Origin: Collinsella aerofaciens
Lineage (GTDB): Bacteria > Actinomycetota > Coriobacteriia > Coriobacteriales > Coriobacteriaceae
NCBI RefSeq assembly: GCF_009876115.1
Contig: NZ_WWSY01000002.1
Location: 115,491 to 179,490, forward strand
Reading direction: 5' to 3'
DNA: 64,000 nt
Below, one piece after another: positions 9,281-17,977 of the stretch; the stretch's first letter is position 1, and the number at the start of each line of letters is the position of its first letter. The notes under the pieces are model-generated. The model saw nothing but the letters and a program-made list of their open reading frames with translations. It ran no database searches and was not told the DNA's origin. The translations under genes and the position numbers were made by a program.

Positions 9281-12085
9281 GTGAAACCTTCCGCCGTCCT
9301 TCGCTTAGCCCTACGCCGCACCCTGGCCGTCGCGCTTGCCGCACTCGCCATACTGAGCACCATCATGCCCGCCCCCGCCTTTGCCACCGACTCCGACCAG
9401 CAGGTCAAGACGGTCCGCGTTGGTTGGCTCGTCAACAACAAAGGCTTCCAGGAGGGCACGCCGGGCGAGCGCCTCTCGGGATGGGGCTACGAGTACCTCC
9501 AGACCCTCTCGTATTACACAAAGGGCTGGCAATACGAATACGTCAGCGGCACCTTCTCCGAGCTTATGGACATGCTCGAGGCAGGCGAAATCGACCTCAT
9601 GCCCAACATCTCGTATTCGGCAGAACGCGAGCAGAAGCTGCTCTTTTCCTCGAACCCCGAGGGCACCGAGCGCTACTACATCTACGCCAGGCCCGACCGC
9701 GACGGCCTGGCCAAGGGTGACCCCCAGGCGCTCCAAGGCCTCACCATCGGCTGCAGCCCTGGCGTTATGCAAACTATCGTCGGCCAGCAGTGGCTCGCCG
9801 ACGAAGGCGTTACCTGCACCTATAAAAAAATCGACACCGGCAGTGCCCTCTTTGAGGCGCTTGCAGACGGCGAGGTCGACGCCGTCATCATGAACGACAC
9901 CATTTCGTCGCCCGATGCGTCACCCATGTTCTACGTAGGCTCGAGCGACTACTATTTTGCCGTTCCCAAAAGCCGCCCTGATCTGATGAACGACATCAAC
10001 GCCGCCATGACGACCATCGCTCGCGATAACCCGCGCTATAACGAGGAAGTCAAATCGAGTTACTCGACCCAAAACAGTGGCTCGTCATCGCTCACCGGCA
10101 CCGAGACCACCTGGCTCAAAGAAAACGGCAATACCATCACGCTCGGCTATCTTAAAAACCAACTTCCCTACTGTACGCAAAATGACGACGGCGAGATGGA
10201 AGGGTCGCTCGCCTCGCTTGCAACGACGTTGCACGACAAGTTTGGCATTACGGTCAAAACAATCGCACTCTCGAACAACAAGCAAATGATCAAAGCCCTT
10301 TCCAACGGAACCATCGATGTCGCCCTGCCGTTGTTTCGCGACTACTGGCTCGCCGAGCAGACAGGGGTCATCCAGTCAAACTCGATGGGAACGGTTTCGC
10401 TGACCGCCATTCACAGTGGCAAAAACCTGAACAGAGACCTTAAGAACATCGCTTGTACAAAGAGCACAATCGTTAACCGTTTTGAGCTCGAAAGTCTCTT
10501 TCCGAACGCAACGGTAACCGAGTATTCGAATGACGGCGAGGTGCTCAAAGCCCTCAATGAGGGGAAGGCACGTTGCATCATTGTCCCCAGCACGCGCCTG
10601 GAAACTCTCCGCGACATCTACGACATCGAGGATTTCGAAACACAGGAACTCACCAACACGGCGCAACTATCGTGTTTAATTTCGCGCGGCAAGCCCGAGC
10701 TGCTGGGAATCATCAATAAGGGCATCGTCAATGCAGGTGAATCGCTCTCTGCAAACAGCTATTTCCCCACATCGTACTCGGCGCAAGAATCGGATGCGTT
10801 CCGACTTCTCTACCGCAACCGCATCGTCATTGCGGCAGTTGTCATCTGCATTTTGCTCACCGGCATCGTCATCCTTGTCTGGTCGCTTTACCGCGCACAG
10901 GAGGAACGGCAGAAAGCCGATGCCGCCAACGCCGCCAAAACCGCTTTCCTCACGCGCATGAGCCACGACATCCGCACGCCGCTCAATGGCATCCTGGGCC
11001 TTATCGAGATCGAGGAATTGAAGGAAGGCGATATCCAGGTCGCCCGCGAGAGCCGTGCCAAGGCGCGTGTTGCCGCCAATCACCTGCTCTCGCTAATCAA
11101 CGATATCCTCGAGATGGGCAAAATCGAAGACCACAAGCTAACACTGGAACATGCGCCTTTTAACCTCAAAGAGCTCTGTGACGATGCGCTGGTGCTGTGC
11201 AAGCTCCGCGCGTCCGGTAGCGGCATCACAATGCAGGACAATAGCCTGCCGTACGCCACGGGGCCATACATGATCGGCAGTCCCACCCATATCCGACGTA
11301 TCATAATCAACCTGCTAGACAACAGCATTAAGTACAACAGGCACGGCGGCTCCGTCACCTTTAGCTCACAGACCAAGCCACTCGATAACGGGCGCGCGCT
11401 CTTTTGCTTTAGCGTTTCGGATACCGGCATTGGCATGGCTCCCGAGTTTTTAAAGCATATCTATGAACCGTTTGCCCAGGAAGGTGACGATGCACGCAGC
11501 AAATTCCAGGGAACCGGCATGGGCATGCCAATCGTCAAATCGCTCATCGACATGATGGGCGGCACGATTGAGATTTCGAGTGAAGTTGGCGTGGGAAGTA
11601 CGTTTAACGTCCAGATTCCGCTCGAGATCGACAAGAACCCTCAGGCAAAAGAACGTACAGACGAGCAGGCATACAGTTGCTCGCTTGCCGACATGAACGT
11701 TCTTTTGGCAGAAGATAACGAGCTCAATGCCGAGATTGCCCAGGCTCTGCTCGAAAGCGAGGGCATCGTCGTAACTCGCGCCGCCGACGGCAACGAAGCG
11801 GTCGACCTATACGTTGGCCGTCCCGCGGGTAGCTTCGATGCGATTCTAATGGACATCATGATGCCGGGCATGGACGGCTACGAGGCAACCCGCGCGATCC
11901 GCCTGAGCGAAAAGGCCGATGCGGCCGACATCCCCATCATCGCGCTCACCGCCAACGCCTTTGCCGAAGACGCCAAGGCGGCGCACGACGCCGGCATGAA
12001 CGCCCATCTGCCCAAACCGCTCGACTTTAACAAGCTCAAAAACATACTCGCCTGTATCAAGAAAAACGGGGCTGTTTCGCTATAG
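9281..12085 (+). CDS. Hybrid sensor histidine kinase with two solute-binding domains (BvgS/EvgS-like)
   Basis: A ~934-residue membrane sensor. A Sec signal (basic start, TLAVALAALAILSTIM, cut near PAFA) leads into two tandem SBP_bac_3-like sensor domains (about 40-260 and 270-510), one membrane span (~522-546), a HisKA domain with H-box SHDIRTPLNG, a HATPase domain with N-box NLLDNSIKYN and G-boxes GIGMAP and GTGMGMPIV, and a C-terminal receiver with phosphoacceptor in ILMDIMMPGMDGYEA. I chose GTG at 9281 because AGGA sits 6 nt before it and the signal peptide then starts correctly; ATG at 9248 is the alternative. No separate response regulator is adjacent, so phosphotransfer partners are elsewhere. 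The ligand is probably an amino acid or other small solute. Confidence 0.88.
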   Translation: MKPSAVLRLALRRTLAVALAALAILSTIMPAPAFATDSDQQVKTVRVGWLVNNKGFQEGTPGERLSGWGYEYLQTLSYYTKGWQYEYVSGTFSELMDMLEAGEIDLMPNISYSAEREQKLLFSSNPEGTERYYIYARPDRDGLAKGDPQALQGLTIGCSPGVMQTIVGQQWLADEGVTCTYKKIDTGSALFEALADGEVDAVIMNDTISSPDASPMFYVGSSDYYFAVPKSRPDLMNDINAAMTTIARDNPRYNEEVKSSYSTQNSGSSSLTGTETTWLKENGNTITLGYLKNQLPYCTQNDDGEMEGSLASLATTLHDKFGITVKTIALSNNKQMIKALSNGTIDVALPLFRDYWLAEQTGVIQSNSMGTVSLTAIHSGKNLNRDLKNIACTKSTIVNRFELESLFPNATVTEYSNDGEVLKALNEGKARCIIVPSTRLETLRDIYDIEDFETQELTNTAQLSCLISRGKPELLGIINKGIVNAGESLSANSYFPTSYSAQESDAFRLLYRNRIVIAAVVICILLTGIVILVWSLYRAQEERQKADAANAAKTAFLTRMSHDIRTPLNGILGLIEIEELKEGDIQVARESRAKARVAANHLLSLINDILEMGKIEDHKLTLEHAPFNLKELCDDALVLCKLRASGSGITMQDNSLPYATGPYMIGSPTHIRRIIINLLDNSIKYNRHGGSVTFSSQTKPLDNGRALFCFSVSDTGIGMAPEFLKHIYEPFAQEGDDARSKFQGTGMGMPIVKSLIDMMGGTIEISSEVGVGSTFNVQIPLEIDKNPQAKERTDEQAYSCSLADMNVLLAEDNELNAEIAQALLESEGIVVTRAADGNEAVDLYVGRPAGSFDAILMDIMMPGMDGYEATRAIRLSEKADAADIPIIALTANAFAEDAKAAHDAGMNAHLPKPLDFNKLKNILACIKKNGAVSL

Positions 12086-12126
12086 TTTGTGCTCAACCAC
12101 CATGCGCAGTAGAAAGGAAGCCAACG

Positions 12127-12606
12127 ATGTTTAGGCCCTTACGTCGAAAGAAACGCGCCATCACCGACGAGGAAGCACGCGAGTTGCTCGCCACCTGTAA
12201 GCGCGGCGTCTTTGCCGTCAACGGCGACGATGGCTACCCCTATGCCATTCCCGTCAACTACTTCTTCGACGCCGAGCACGACAAGATTTATTTCCATGGC
12301 GCCAAGGCCGGCCACAAGGTCGACGCACTCAAGCGCGATGACAAGACCTGCTTTACCGTTTACGGCAACGAGTGGTACAAGGACGGCGACTGGGCTCCCT
12401 ACGTTATGAGTACCGTTGTCTTTGGTCGTTGTCGCCTGGTAGATGAAGCGCCCGCGTTTATCGAGGACAAAGTCCGTCAGCTCGCGCTTAAGTACTACCC
12501 TTCTGCCGAAGAAGTCGAGGAGGAGATCGCCAAAGACATCAAGGGCGTCCAACTCTACGAGATTTCGATTGAGCATCTTTGCGGCAAGCAGATTCATGAA
12601 AAGTAG
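12127..12606 (+). CDS. Pyridoxamine 5'-phosphate oxidase-like flavin-binding protein
   Basis: A 159-residue split-barrel protein. The segments GVFAVNGDDGYPYAIPVNYFF and KIYFHGAKAGHKVDALKRDD match the FMN-binding face of PNPOx-like and NimA-like proteins, and the length is typical. Such proteins bind FMN, F420 or haem; in gut anaerobes they are often called nitroimidazole-resistance-like, but that function is not shown by sequence. RBS AGAAAGGAAG precedes the ATG at 12127. It lies 41 nt after the hybrid kinase, possibly in one transcript, and ends at a GC-rich hairpin. Confidence 0.8.
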   Translation: MFRPLRRKKRAITDEEARELLATCKRGVFAVNGDDGYPYAIPVNYFFDAEHDKIYFHGAKAGHKVDALKRDDKTCFTVYGNEWYKDGDWAPYVMSTVVFGRCRLVDEAPAFIEDKVRQLALKYYPSAEEVEEEIAKDIKGVQLYEISIEHLCGKQIHEK

Positions 12607-12639
12607 CGAATGCGGAAAACGCGCTCGCTACCCTCTGCG

Positions 12640-12680
12640 CCCCATGCGCCCACGCATTTTGACGGCGTGGGCGCATGGGG
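12640..12680. terminator. 16-bp perfect GC-rich hairpin between convergent genes
   Basis: CCCCATGCGCCCACGC (12640-12655) pairs perfectly with 12665-12680 across a 9-nt loop. It lies between two convergent genes. No T-run follows on either strand, so it may be a bidirectional transcription barrier or a REP-like element rather than a classical terminator. Confidence 0.5.
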
Positions 12681-12702
12681 CAGCACTCGAATCGAGCGCC
12701 CC

Positions 12703-13914
12703 CTATACCCCAAAAACGTAGCGGTCCAGGCGGTCGCACGCTTCCCTTACGCGCGAAAGCGGCAGCGCCAGATTCACGCGAATGTGGCAGGGCCCGTGGA
12801 AGGGACGGCCGTCCTGATACCCCACGCCCACGCGCGCCCCCTCGTCGAGCAGCCACTGAATATCGCGGCCATGCTCGCGGCACCACTCGGTGCAGTCCAG
12901 AAACACCATGTAGGTGCCCTGCGGACGCGAATAGGACACGCCCGCAAAATGCTTGTCAACGTAGTCGCAGAAGTAGTCAACGTTGCCCTCGATGACCTCG
13001 TTGAGCTCATCGAGCCACTCGTAGCCCTGCGGCTGATAGGCACCGATAAGCGCATGCATGGAAAGGACGTTCATCTCGTTGTAGTGAGTCTTGTTGGACA
13101 CGGCGCACACGCGGTCGCGCAGCGTCTCGTTATAGATGATGTGATAGCTGCCGACCAGGCCCGCCAGGTTGAACGTCTTGCTGGGTGCATAGAGGGCAAC
13201 CGTGCGCATGCGGGCATCCTCGCTCACCGACTGCGTCGGGATATGCTTGTGACCCGGCAGGATGATATCGGACCAAATCTCGTCCGAGATCACCACGCAA
13301 TCATGCTGGCGATAGATGTCCATAGCACGCTCGATCTCGTCGCGCTCCCATACGCGGCCACAGGGGTTGTGCGGCGAGCAGAACACCGCGGCATGGATGT
13401 GGTTTTGGGCGAGCTTGCGCTCCATGTCCTCAAAGTCCATACGCCACACGCCCTGTTCGTCGAGCTTAAGCGGGCTGTGAACAATACGATAGCCCGCGGC
13501 TTCGATGGACTTGGTAAAGCCGATATAGGTGGGACTGTGGACCAGCACCGCATCGCCCGGCTGCACATACGCGCGCAGCGTCGACACAACACCGCCCAGT
13601 ACGCCGTTTTCGTAGCCGATATGCTCCGGCGCCAAGCCCTCGACGCCATTGCGGCGGCTCTGCCATTCGATGATGCGGTCGAAGTACTCGTCGCGCGGAT
13701 CGAAATAGCCAAACATGGGATGCTGGGCACGCTGAATGATGTGCTCCTGGACCGTGGGCACCGTGGCAAAATTCATGTCGGCCACCCACATGGGAATGCG
13801 GTCGAAGCCCTCGTCGGGTGCGTTCGGAGCCATGCCGGGAATTTCTCCCCAGGAGTCAACGGTGATGGCGTCCATGCCGTGGCGGTCGATGATTGAAGTG
13901 AAGTCGTATTTCAT
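12703..13914 (-). CDS. MalY/PatB-type PLP-dependent C-S lyase or aminotransferase
   Basis: A 403-residue fold-type I PLP enzyme. The N-terminal PMWVADMNFATVPTVQEHI, the SPHNPCGRVWERDEIE stretch and the PLP lysine in YAPSKTFNLAGL are typical of the MalY/PatB cystathionine beta-lyase group, and the length is right. These enzymes cleave cysteine-S conjugates to pyruvate, ammonia and a thiol; some also act as regulators. Start ATG at 13914 follows GGGAGCTCAGC. No sulphur-metabolism gene lies next to it, so the substrate stays open. Confidence 0.88.
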   Translation of the reverse strand: MKYDFTSIIDRHGMDAITVDSWGEIPGMAPNAPDEGFDRIPMWVADMNFATVPTVQEHIIQRAQHPMFGYFDPRDEYFDRIIEWQSRRNGVEGLAPEHIGYENGVLGGVVSTLRAYVQPGDAVLVHSPTYIGFTKSIEAAGYRIVHSPLKLDEQGVWRMDFEDMERKLAQNHIHAAVFCSPHNPCGRVWERDEIERAMDIYRQHDCVVISDEIWSDIILPGHKHIPTQSVSEDARMRTVALYAPSKTFNLAGLVGSYHIIYNETLRDRVCAVSNKTHYNEMNVLSMHALIGAYQPQGYEWLDELNEVIEGNVDYFCDYVDKHFAGVSYSRPQGTYMVFLDCTEWCREHGRDIQWLLDEGARVGVGYQDGRPFHGPCHIRVNLALPLSRVREACDRLDRYVFGV

Positions 13915-14026
13915 GCTGAGCTCCCGTGCAAAGCGGATTGTTTTGGTAGGCGTTATTGTCCACCAGCATGGGCGGTTTTGGCATGGGGTTTGGCGCTTAA
14001 TTTGACGGGTGCGGACGAATGGCTGG

Positions 14027-14764
14027 TTAGTCTCGCGCGTCGGTGATGGCGGTTATCGTCAACCTGGTTCCGTCGACCGTAAACGATATGTCGAGCCCAG
14101 CGTAAGCCAAATGGTAAATGCGGTTTGGCTCGTGCTTGCTACCCGCGCGGCGCGGATCTTGGCGAAGAACCTCAACCAAGCCAGGAATCTTTGCGGGCGG
14201 GACCATATCCTGTAGCGCTTGCGGAAACTCGACGTCGAGCTCTTGCCACGGAGCATCCTCAATCCAGCCTCCGGTCGCATCCGGGTGGCAGTCGGCAAAC
14301 GGAATGTAGGGCTTAATGTCGTAGATGGGCGTGCCGTCGCGCAGGTCGGCCCCCAGCACATGGATAATCGGACCATCGTCGGTGAGCTCGACACAATCGA
14401 GCTTGACGCAGGTGAGCCCGATGGGATTAGGGCGAAACGGACTGCGCGTGGCAAACACGCCCACGCGCTCGGCTCCGCCCAGGCGCGGCGGGCGTACGGT
14501 TTTCGACCACTTGGCATTGGTGCCGGACCTGTCCCGCGTCTTGGCATCGGCGGCAATATCCTTGGCCGTGCCGCCGGGCGTGCCGTTTTCGAAGCGCCAG
14601 AGCAGCCATAGGTGGGAGAAGGAGTCCAGACCCTCAACCGCTGCGTTGGAGGCAAATTCCGGCTCAAAAACGATGCGCCCCTGCAGATGGGGCGCCAAAA
14701 AGCTGTTGCGCGGGATGCCGAACTTCTGCGGCAGGTCGGTATGTATGTGTGCAATAGGTTCCAT
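14027..14764 (-). CDS. trmO: tRNA (N6-threonylcarbamoyladenosine37-N6)-methyltransferase
   Basis: A 245-residue protein of the TrmO (TsaA, UPF0066) family, which uses SAM to methylate t6A at position 37 of some tRNAs. Marks are FGIPRNSFLAPHLQGRIVF, the DSFSHLWLLWRF strand, the RSPFRPNPIGLTCVKL motif and DIKPYIPFAD. A C-terminal extension of ~80 residues is normal for the bacterial family. I set the start at ATG 14764 (MEPIAHIHT); an in-frame ATG at 14773 is possible. There is no ribosome site; a TACAAT box ends 7 nt upstream, suggesting a leaderless transcript. Confidence 0.88.
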   Translation of the reverse strand: MEPIAHIHTDLPQKFGIPRNSFLAPHLQGRIVFEPEFASNAAVEGLDSFSHLWLLWRFENGTPGGTAKDIAADAKTRDRSGTNAKWSKTVRPPRLGGAERVGVFATRSPFRPNPIGLTCVKLDCVELTDDGPIIHVLGADLRDGTPIYDIKPYIPFADCHPDATGGWIEDAPWQELDVEFPQALQDMVPPAKIPGLVEVLRQDPRRAGSKHEPNRIYHLAYAGLDISFTVDGTRLTITAITDARD

Positions 14765-14771
14765 GCCGGTC

Positions 14772-14777
14772 ATTGTA
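14772..14777 (-). promoter_or_regulatory. Candidate -10 box of trmO
   Basis: On the minus strand TACAAT ends 7 nt before the ATG at 14764, so transcription would begin at or next to the start codon. Confidence 0.4.
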
Positions 14778-14911
14778 CGGCATGGGCGCGCGGGCGACGG
14801 GCCGCGATCCCCTCTCATCGTCATCTGCATGCAACCAACGGTTGCTTGGAAGGGCGCCTACTGCCGCGTATGCTTAAGCCATCAACCAGCAGAAAGCAGA
14901 AAGGAGCCGTT

Positions 14912-15739
14912 ATGGCCTTTGCAGAAAAGCTCATTGCTGTCCGTCGCGCCCATCACCTTACCCAAGAGCAGCTCGCCGCCAAGCTCTTCGTCACACGCCA
15001 AGCCGTCAGCCGTTGGGAACGCGGCGAGGTCACACCGGGTATCGACATGATGAAGCTCATTGCCGCCGTGACCGGCGAGCCGCTGTCCCACCTGCTCGAA
15101 ATGCCCGAGCACTATTGTCAGAGCTGCGGCATGATACTCACGCCCGACGACTGCGGCACCGATGCTGCGGGCACCGCGACCGATCATTACTGCAAGTGGT
15201 GCTACGACCACGGCCAGTACACCTACGAGACCACGATGGAGGCGATGATTGAGGACTGTGCCCCGCGGCTGGCACAAAACACCGGTATGTCGCTCGACGA
15301 AGCCGTCTCGCTCATGGGCGCCGTCCTGCCACAACTGGAGCGCTGGCGCACCGTGCAGGAAAACGAGGAGCGCTACGGCGCCGAAGCGCGGGCACGCTAC
15401 GGAGACGAGGCGATCGACGCAGCAAACGAAACGTTACTGGACATGGACCCTCAGACATGGAACGACATGAAGGAACTTGAACGCGCTATTCTGGGTCAGC
15501 TCTCGATTGCCATGGGCGACGGCGATCCAGAGAGTAACGATGCCCACAAACTTGTCGCAATGCACCGTCGATGGATTGGCCTTAACTGGGGACGCGAACC
15601 CCAGAACGAAGCGTACCTGGGCCTCGCCCACGGCTATCTTGCCGATCAGCGCTTTGTTGACTACTACGACAAGCCCTGCGGCGCCGGCGCCACGGCATTT
15701 CTGGTTCAGGCAATCGAGTCATCGCTGACTCACGCATAG
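14912..15739 (+). CDS. XRE-family regulator with zinc ribbon and TipAS domain
   Basis: A 275-residue protein with three parts: an XRE helix-turn-helix (residues ~5-60, containing LTQEQLAAKLFVTRQAVSRW), a cysteine-rich putative zinc ribbon (YCQSCGM and YCKWCYDHGQYT, ~70-110), and a C-terminal TipAS-type domain ending in RFVDYYDKPCGAGATAFL. TipAS domains trap thiopeptide antibiotics in the MerR regulator TipA; here the DNA-binding part is of another family. Start ATG at 14912 after AAAGGAG. It probably senses an amphipathic drug or peptide, but this is inferred only from the domain. Confidence 0.8.
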   Translation: MAFAEKLIAVRRAHHLTQEQLAAKLFVTRQAVSRWERGEVTPGIDMMKLIAAVTGEPLSHLLEMPEHYCQSCGMILTPDDCGTDAAGTATDHYCKWCYDHGQYTYETTMEAMIEDCAPRLAQNTGMSLDEAVSLMGAVLPQLERWRTVQENEERYGAEARARYGDEAIDAANETLLDMDPQTWNDMKELERAILGQLSIAMGDGDPESNDAHKLVAMHRRWIGLNWGREPQNEAYLGLAHGYLADQRFVDYYDKPCGAGATAFLVQAIESSLTHA

Positions 15740-15791
15740 ACTGCGGCGGCTTTGGGTATCTCAACCGAAACCTCAACCGATTGGAGACACC

Positions 15792-16037
15792 ATGGCTACT
15801 GATCATGAGCTCGTGTTGTACGTTATGACCGGCTGCCCGTATTGCATAAAGGTCAAGCGCTTTCTGGCAGATAACGGCGTGACCATCCCTGAGCGCAATA
15901 TCTCGACCGATTCCGATGCCGAGCAGACACTCATCACCGTCGGCGGAAAACGCCAGGTTCCCTGCCTGTTCATCGACGGCAAACCACTCTACGAATCGAG
16001 CGACATCATCGCATGGGTACAGGAGCACCTGCTCTAG
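15792..16037 (+). CDS. Glutaredoxin-like protein
   Basis: An 81-residue thioredoxin-fold protein with a CPYC active site (MTGCPYCIKVKRFL), a cis-proline region (KRQVPCLFIDGKPLYES) and a C-terminal helix. Length and motifs are those of small dithiol glutaredoxins. RBS TTGGAGACACC precedes the ATG. It follows the XRE-TipAS gene by 52 nt. Function as a disulfide reductant is taken from the family; a glutathione system was not seen in this window. Confidence 0.88.
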   Translation: MATDHELVLYVMTGCPYCIKVKRFLADNGVTIPERNISTDSDAEQTLITVGGKRQVPCLFIDGKPLYESSDIIAWVQEHLL

Positions 16038-16100
16038 CACTCATTGGGGACGCACTTAAATGAGTAGTTTCACTCATTGGGGACGTACTTAAATGAGTAG
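16038..16100. repeat. Two direct copies of a 30-bp element
   Basis: 16038-16067 and 16071-16100 differ at one base (CACTCATTGGGGACG, then C or T, then ACTTAAATGAGTAG) and lie 33 bp apart. CTCATT and AATGAG inside each copy can pair. Related copies occur at 18333-18387. Confidence 0.75.
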
Positions 16101-16149
16101 GTAGGAATTCAGTTTCTCAATTTTATAGAACATACGTTTGCTTTTATGC

Positions 16150-16155
16150 TATACT
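16150..16155 (+). promoter_or_regulatory. Extended -10 promoter element
   Basis: TATACT preceded by TGC (extended -10). It would give a ~200-nt leader to the 429-residue protein gene at 16356. Confidence 0.45.
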
Positions 16156-16201
16156 CACCTCAAGGCATGAGACGAGTCGAGAGCTCCTGCGGAGGTCCCC
16201 A

Positions 16202-16231
16202 ATGACACGCTGGAGCGAGCTCGGTAAGTAA
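16202..16231 (+). CDS. Possible 9-residue leader peptide
   Basis: ATG at 16202 preceded by a strong GGAGGT site encodes MTRWSELGK followed by TAA. It lies in the ~200-nt leader of the hypothetical gene at 16356. It could be a regulatory leader peptide or chance; there is no further support. Confidence 0.25.
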   Translation: MTRWSELGK

Positions 16232-16355
16232 GATCAGTGGTTACCGCACTCGCCCGTCTCAGGCAGGCCGCGCTCCTGTTCGCCGTCGCCATCAAAGAAC
16301 GGCACTCACAACCAAACGTTTCCGTTATCCGTGAGTCACACAGGAGTGCATCGTT

Positions 16356-17645
16356 ATGGCAAAAAAGATTCCAACCTTTACGTCCGACACCGTTTCAAGC
16401 GCCCGCTCAGATATCAGCAGAATCGTTGAAGCCAAGAGTCTCAATCAAAAGGGCATCGATCATGAGACTTCGCTTGAGGGGGCATTGCTCATCGGGCGCC
16501 GTCTCGAACAAGAGACTGCCGGATATCCCGTTACCAATCTCAAAGGGCTGCTCTCCCCCGTCGGCGCTCATCTACACAAGCACTATGGCCCTCGCCTAGG
16601 ACAATCCTATCTCACACGCTGCATTAAGCTCGCTCGCGCTGTTCCCAAAGGCGCTCCCTTTCGATCAGAGCTTGACCTAACTCACTATGAGTCGCTCGCT
16701 CGCGTCGCAAACGAGCACCTGCGCCTAGAGCTCATGAACGTCGCGGCCGACAACAGGTGGTCCTCATCGCACATCGCGCTTCACGCCAGATACCAGAGTC
16801 CGCAAGATGCTCCAAGCAACAGGGAATTCCGCGAGCTCGAATCGAACCAAGAAGTTTGGCGCTTTGCCCGCGCTTATACGGATGCCTGCGGAATCATTTC
16901 GCTCGAGAAGTTTGTTGAGCTCTACAATTCATACGCTCCCAAACCAGTCTCGATATTCGAAGTACATGAAACCATTTGGAAAATCAGAGACGAGTCGGGA
17001 CGCATCGACAACCCCTGTATGTTATCCAAGGACGGAGAGCTGTACCTCATAGCGCCAGAACTAGACGACACGATTGAAGATAACCCTTATTACTACGACG
17101 ACTACGGATATTGTTATCGAAAATACGAACGCCATAGCGAGTACACCAAGGAAATGCGTTCGCTGCGCGAACGACGCGTTCAGAGCAAAAAGGCAGCTAT
17201 ATTCGCTGGTCATAAGCAGCATTCGATTAAACTGCTCGATTATGAGGACGTCGTTTGCGGATATGCCAGCTACACACGAGCCGTTGAATATCTCAAACAG
17301 TATATTTTGAAAGATTTCAAACTTAGCGCCGCAAGCCTTCACACAAGAGAGGACGAGTTCGATTTCATCATGGCAAAGCTCTTGCGCTCTATTGGTCTCA
17401 ATGGCATGCCGACAGCGCAACAAACAATCGAAGATGCCGAATTTTTATTGATCGTCGTACGACCCGATTTTTACGAACAGGCGAAGATAATCAAGGTCTC
17501 CAAGCTCCTCACAATAGCCTACGAAAACACCCCCCCCCTGTGGGAGTTCAATGGACGCTCACATGCCGAGCTGAGAAGCGAAGAAGCGGTGGGTTCTCCG
17601 GTGACGACTTTACATCGAGAAATTCAATCAAAACAGGCTGCTTAA
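16356..17645 (+). CDS. Hypothetical protein, 429 residues
   Basis: I do not recognise this protein. It is soluble, with no signal or membrane span. The N-terminal 150 residues are helical in character; the middle has a tyrosine/aspartate run (NPYYYDDYGYCYRKYERHSEY) followed by a basic stretch. The C-terminus contains NTPPLWEFNGRSHAELRSEE, recalling the short tails of some SEC-C-type or replication-associated proteins, but this is weak. RBS CAGGAG precedes the ATG at 16356. It lies before a toxin-antitoxin-like pair in a stretch of lower GC than its neighbours, so horizontal origin is likely. Confidence 0.75.
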   Translation: MAKKIPTFTSDTVSSARSDISRIVEAKSLNQKGIDHETSLEGALLIGRRLEQETAGYPVTNLKGLLSPVGAHLHKHYGPRLGQSYLTRCIKLARAVPKGAPFRSELDLTHYESLARVANEHLRLELMNVAADNRWSSSHIALHARYQSPQDAPSNREFRELESNQEVWRFARAYTDACGIISLEKFVELYNSYAPKPVSIFEVHETIWKIRDESGRIDNPCMLSKDGELYLIAPELDDTIEDNPYYYDDYGYCYRKYERHSEYTKEMRSLRERRVQSKKAAIFAGHKQHSIKLLDYEDVVCGYASYTRAVEYLKQYILKDFKLSAASLHTREDEFDFIMAKLLRSIGLNGMPTAQQTIEDAEFLLIVVRPDFYEQAKIIKVSKLLTIAYENTPPLWEFNGRSHAELRSEEAVGSPVTTLHREIQSKQAA

Positions 17646-17663
17646 CCGTATTAACTGCTTGCA

Positions 17664-17691
17664 TTTTTGTCTACAAAACTGTATACAAAAA
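17664..17691. promoter_or_regulatory. Palindromic operator over the toxin-antitoxin promoter
   Basis: TTTTTGT and TACA on the left are mirrored by TGTA and ACAAAAA on the right, in a 28-bp dyad just upstream of the toxin gene. TTGCAT at 17660-17665 may be its -35 box. A ribbon-helix-helix antitoxin would be expected to bind such a dyad. Confidence 0.6.
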
Positions 17692-17702
17692 GAGAGGCCC
17701 TT

Positions 17703-17969
17703 ATGGAGCTCATCGCAATCCACCCCCATGCCCTCAAACACGGGCTGACGGAGACGGATATTACCTGCGCCTGGAACTCCGCTTTCGCATGGCTCAGGCG
17801 TGATCTTGAAAATGGAGGCATCGATTGCGTTCTCGTTGGACTTGATGGAAGAAACCGTCTTATGGAGCTCATCGCTCGATGTTGCCCCGATCGAGATGGG
17901 TACATCATTTACCACGCCCTTGTCCCTCCTACGCGCAAGGTGCTCAGAGAAATCGGGATCGATCGATAG
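17703..17969 (+). CDS. BrnT-like putative toxin
   Basis: An 88-residue basic protein starting HPHALKHGL and ending YHALVPPTRKVLREIG, with a central VGLDGRNRLMELIA strand. The pattern (an N-terminal His-xx-Lys-His-Gly motif, then a short beta sheet) resembles BrnT and related actinobacterial RNase-like toxins. ATG 17703 follows GAGAGG; an upstream TTG at 17667 falls in the operator and is unlikely. It is followed 8 nt later by a ribbon-helix-helix gene, the toxin-first order of brnT-brnA. Toxicity is inferred, not shown. Confidence 0.55.
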   Translation: MELIAIHPHALKHGLTETDITCAWNSAFAWLRRDLENGGIDCVLVGLDGRNRLMELIARCCPDRDGYIIYHALVPPTRKVLREIGIDR

Positions 17970-17977
17970 GAGGCACT

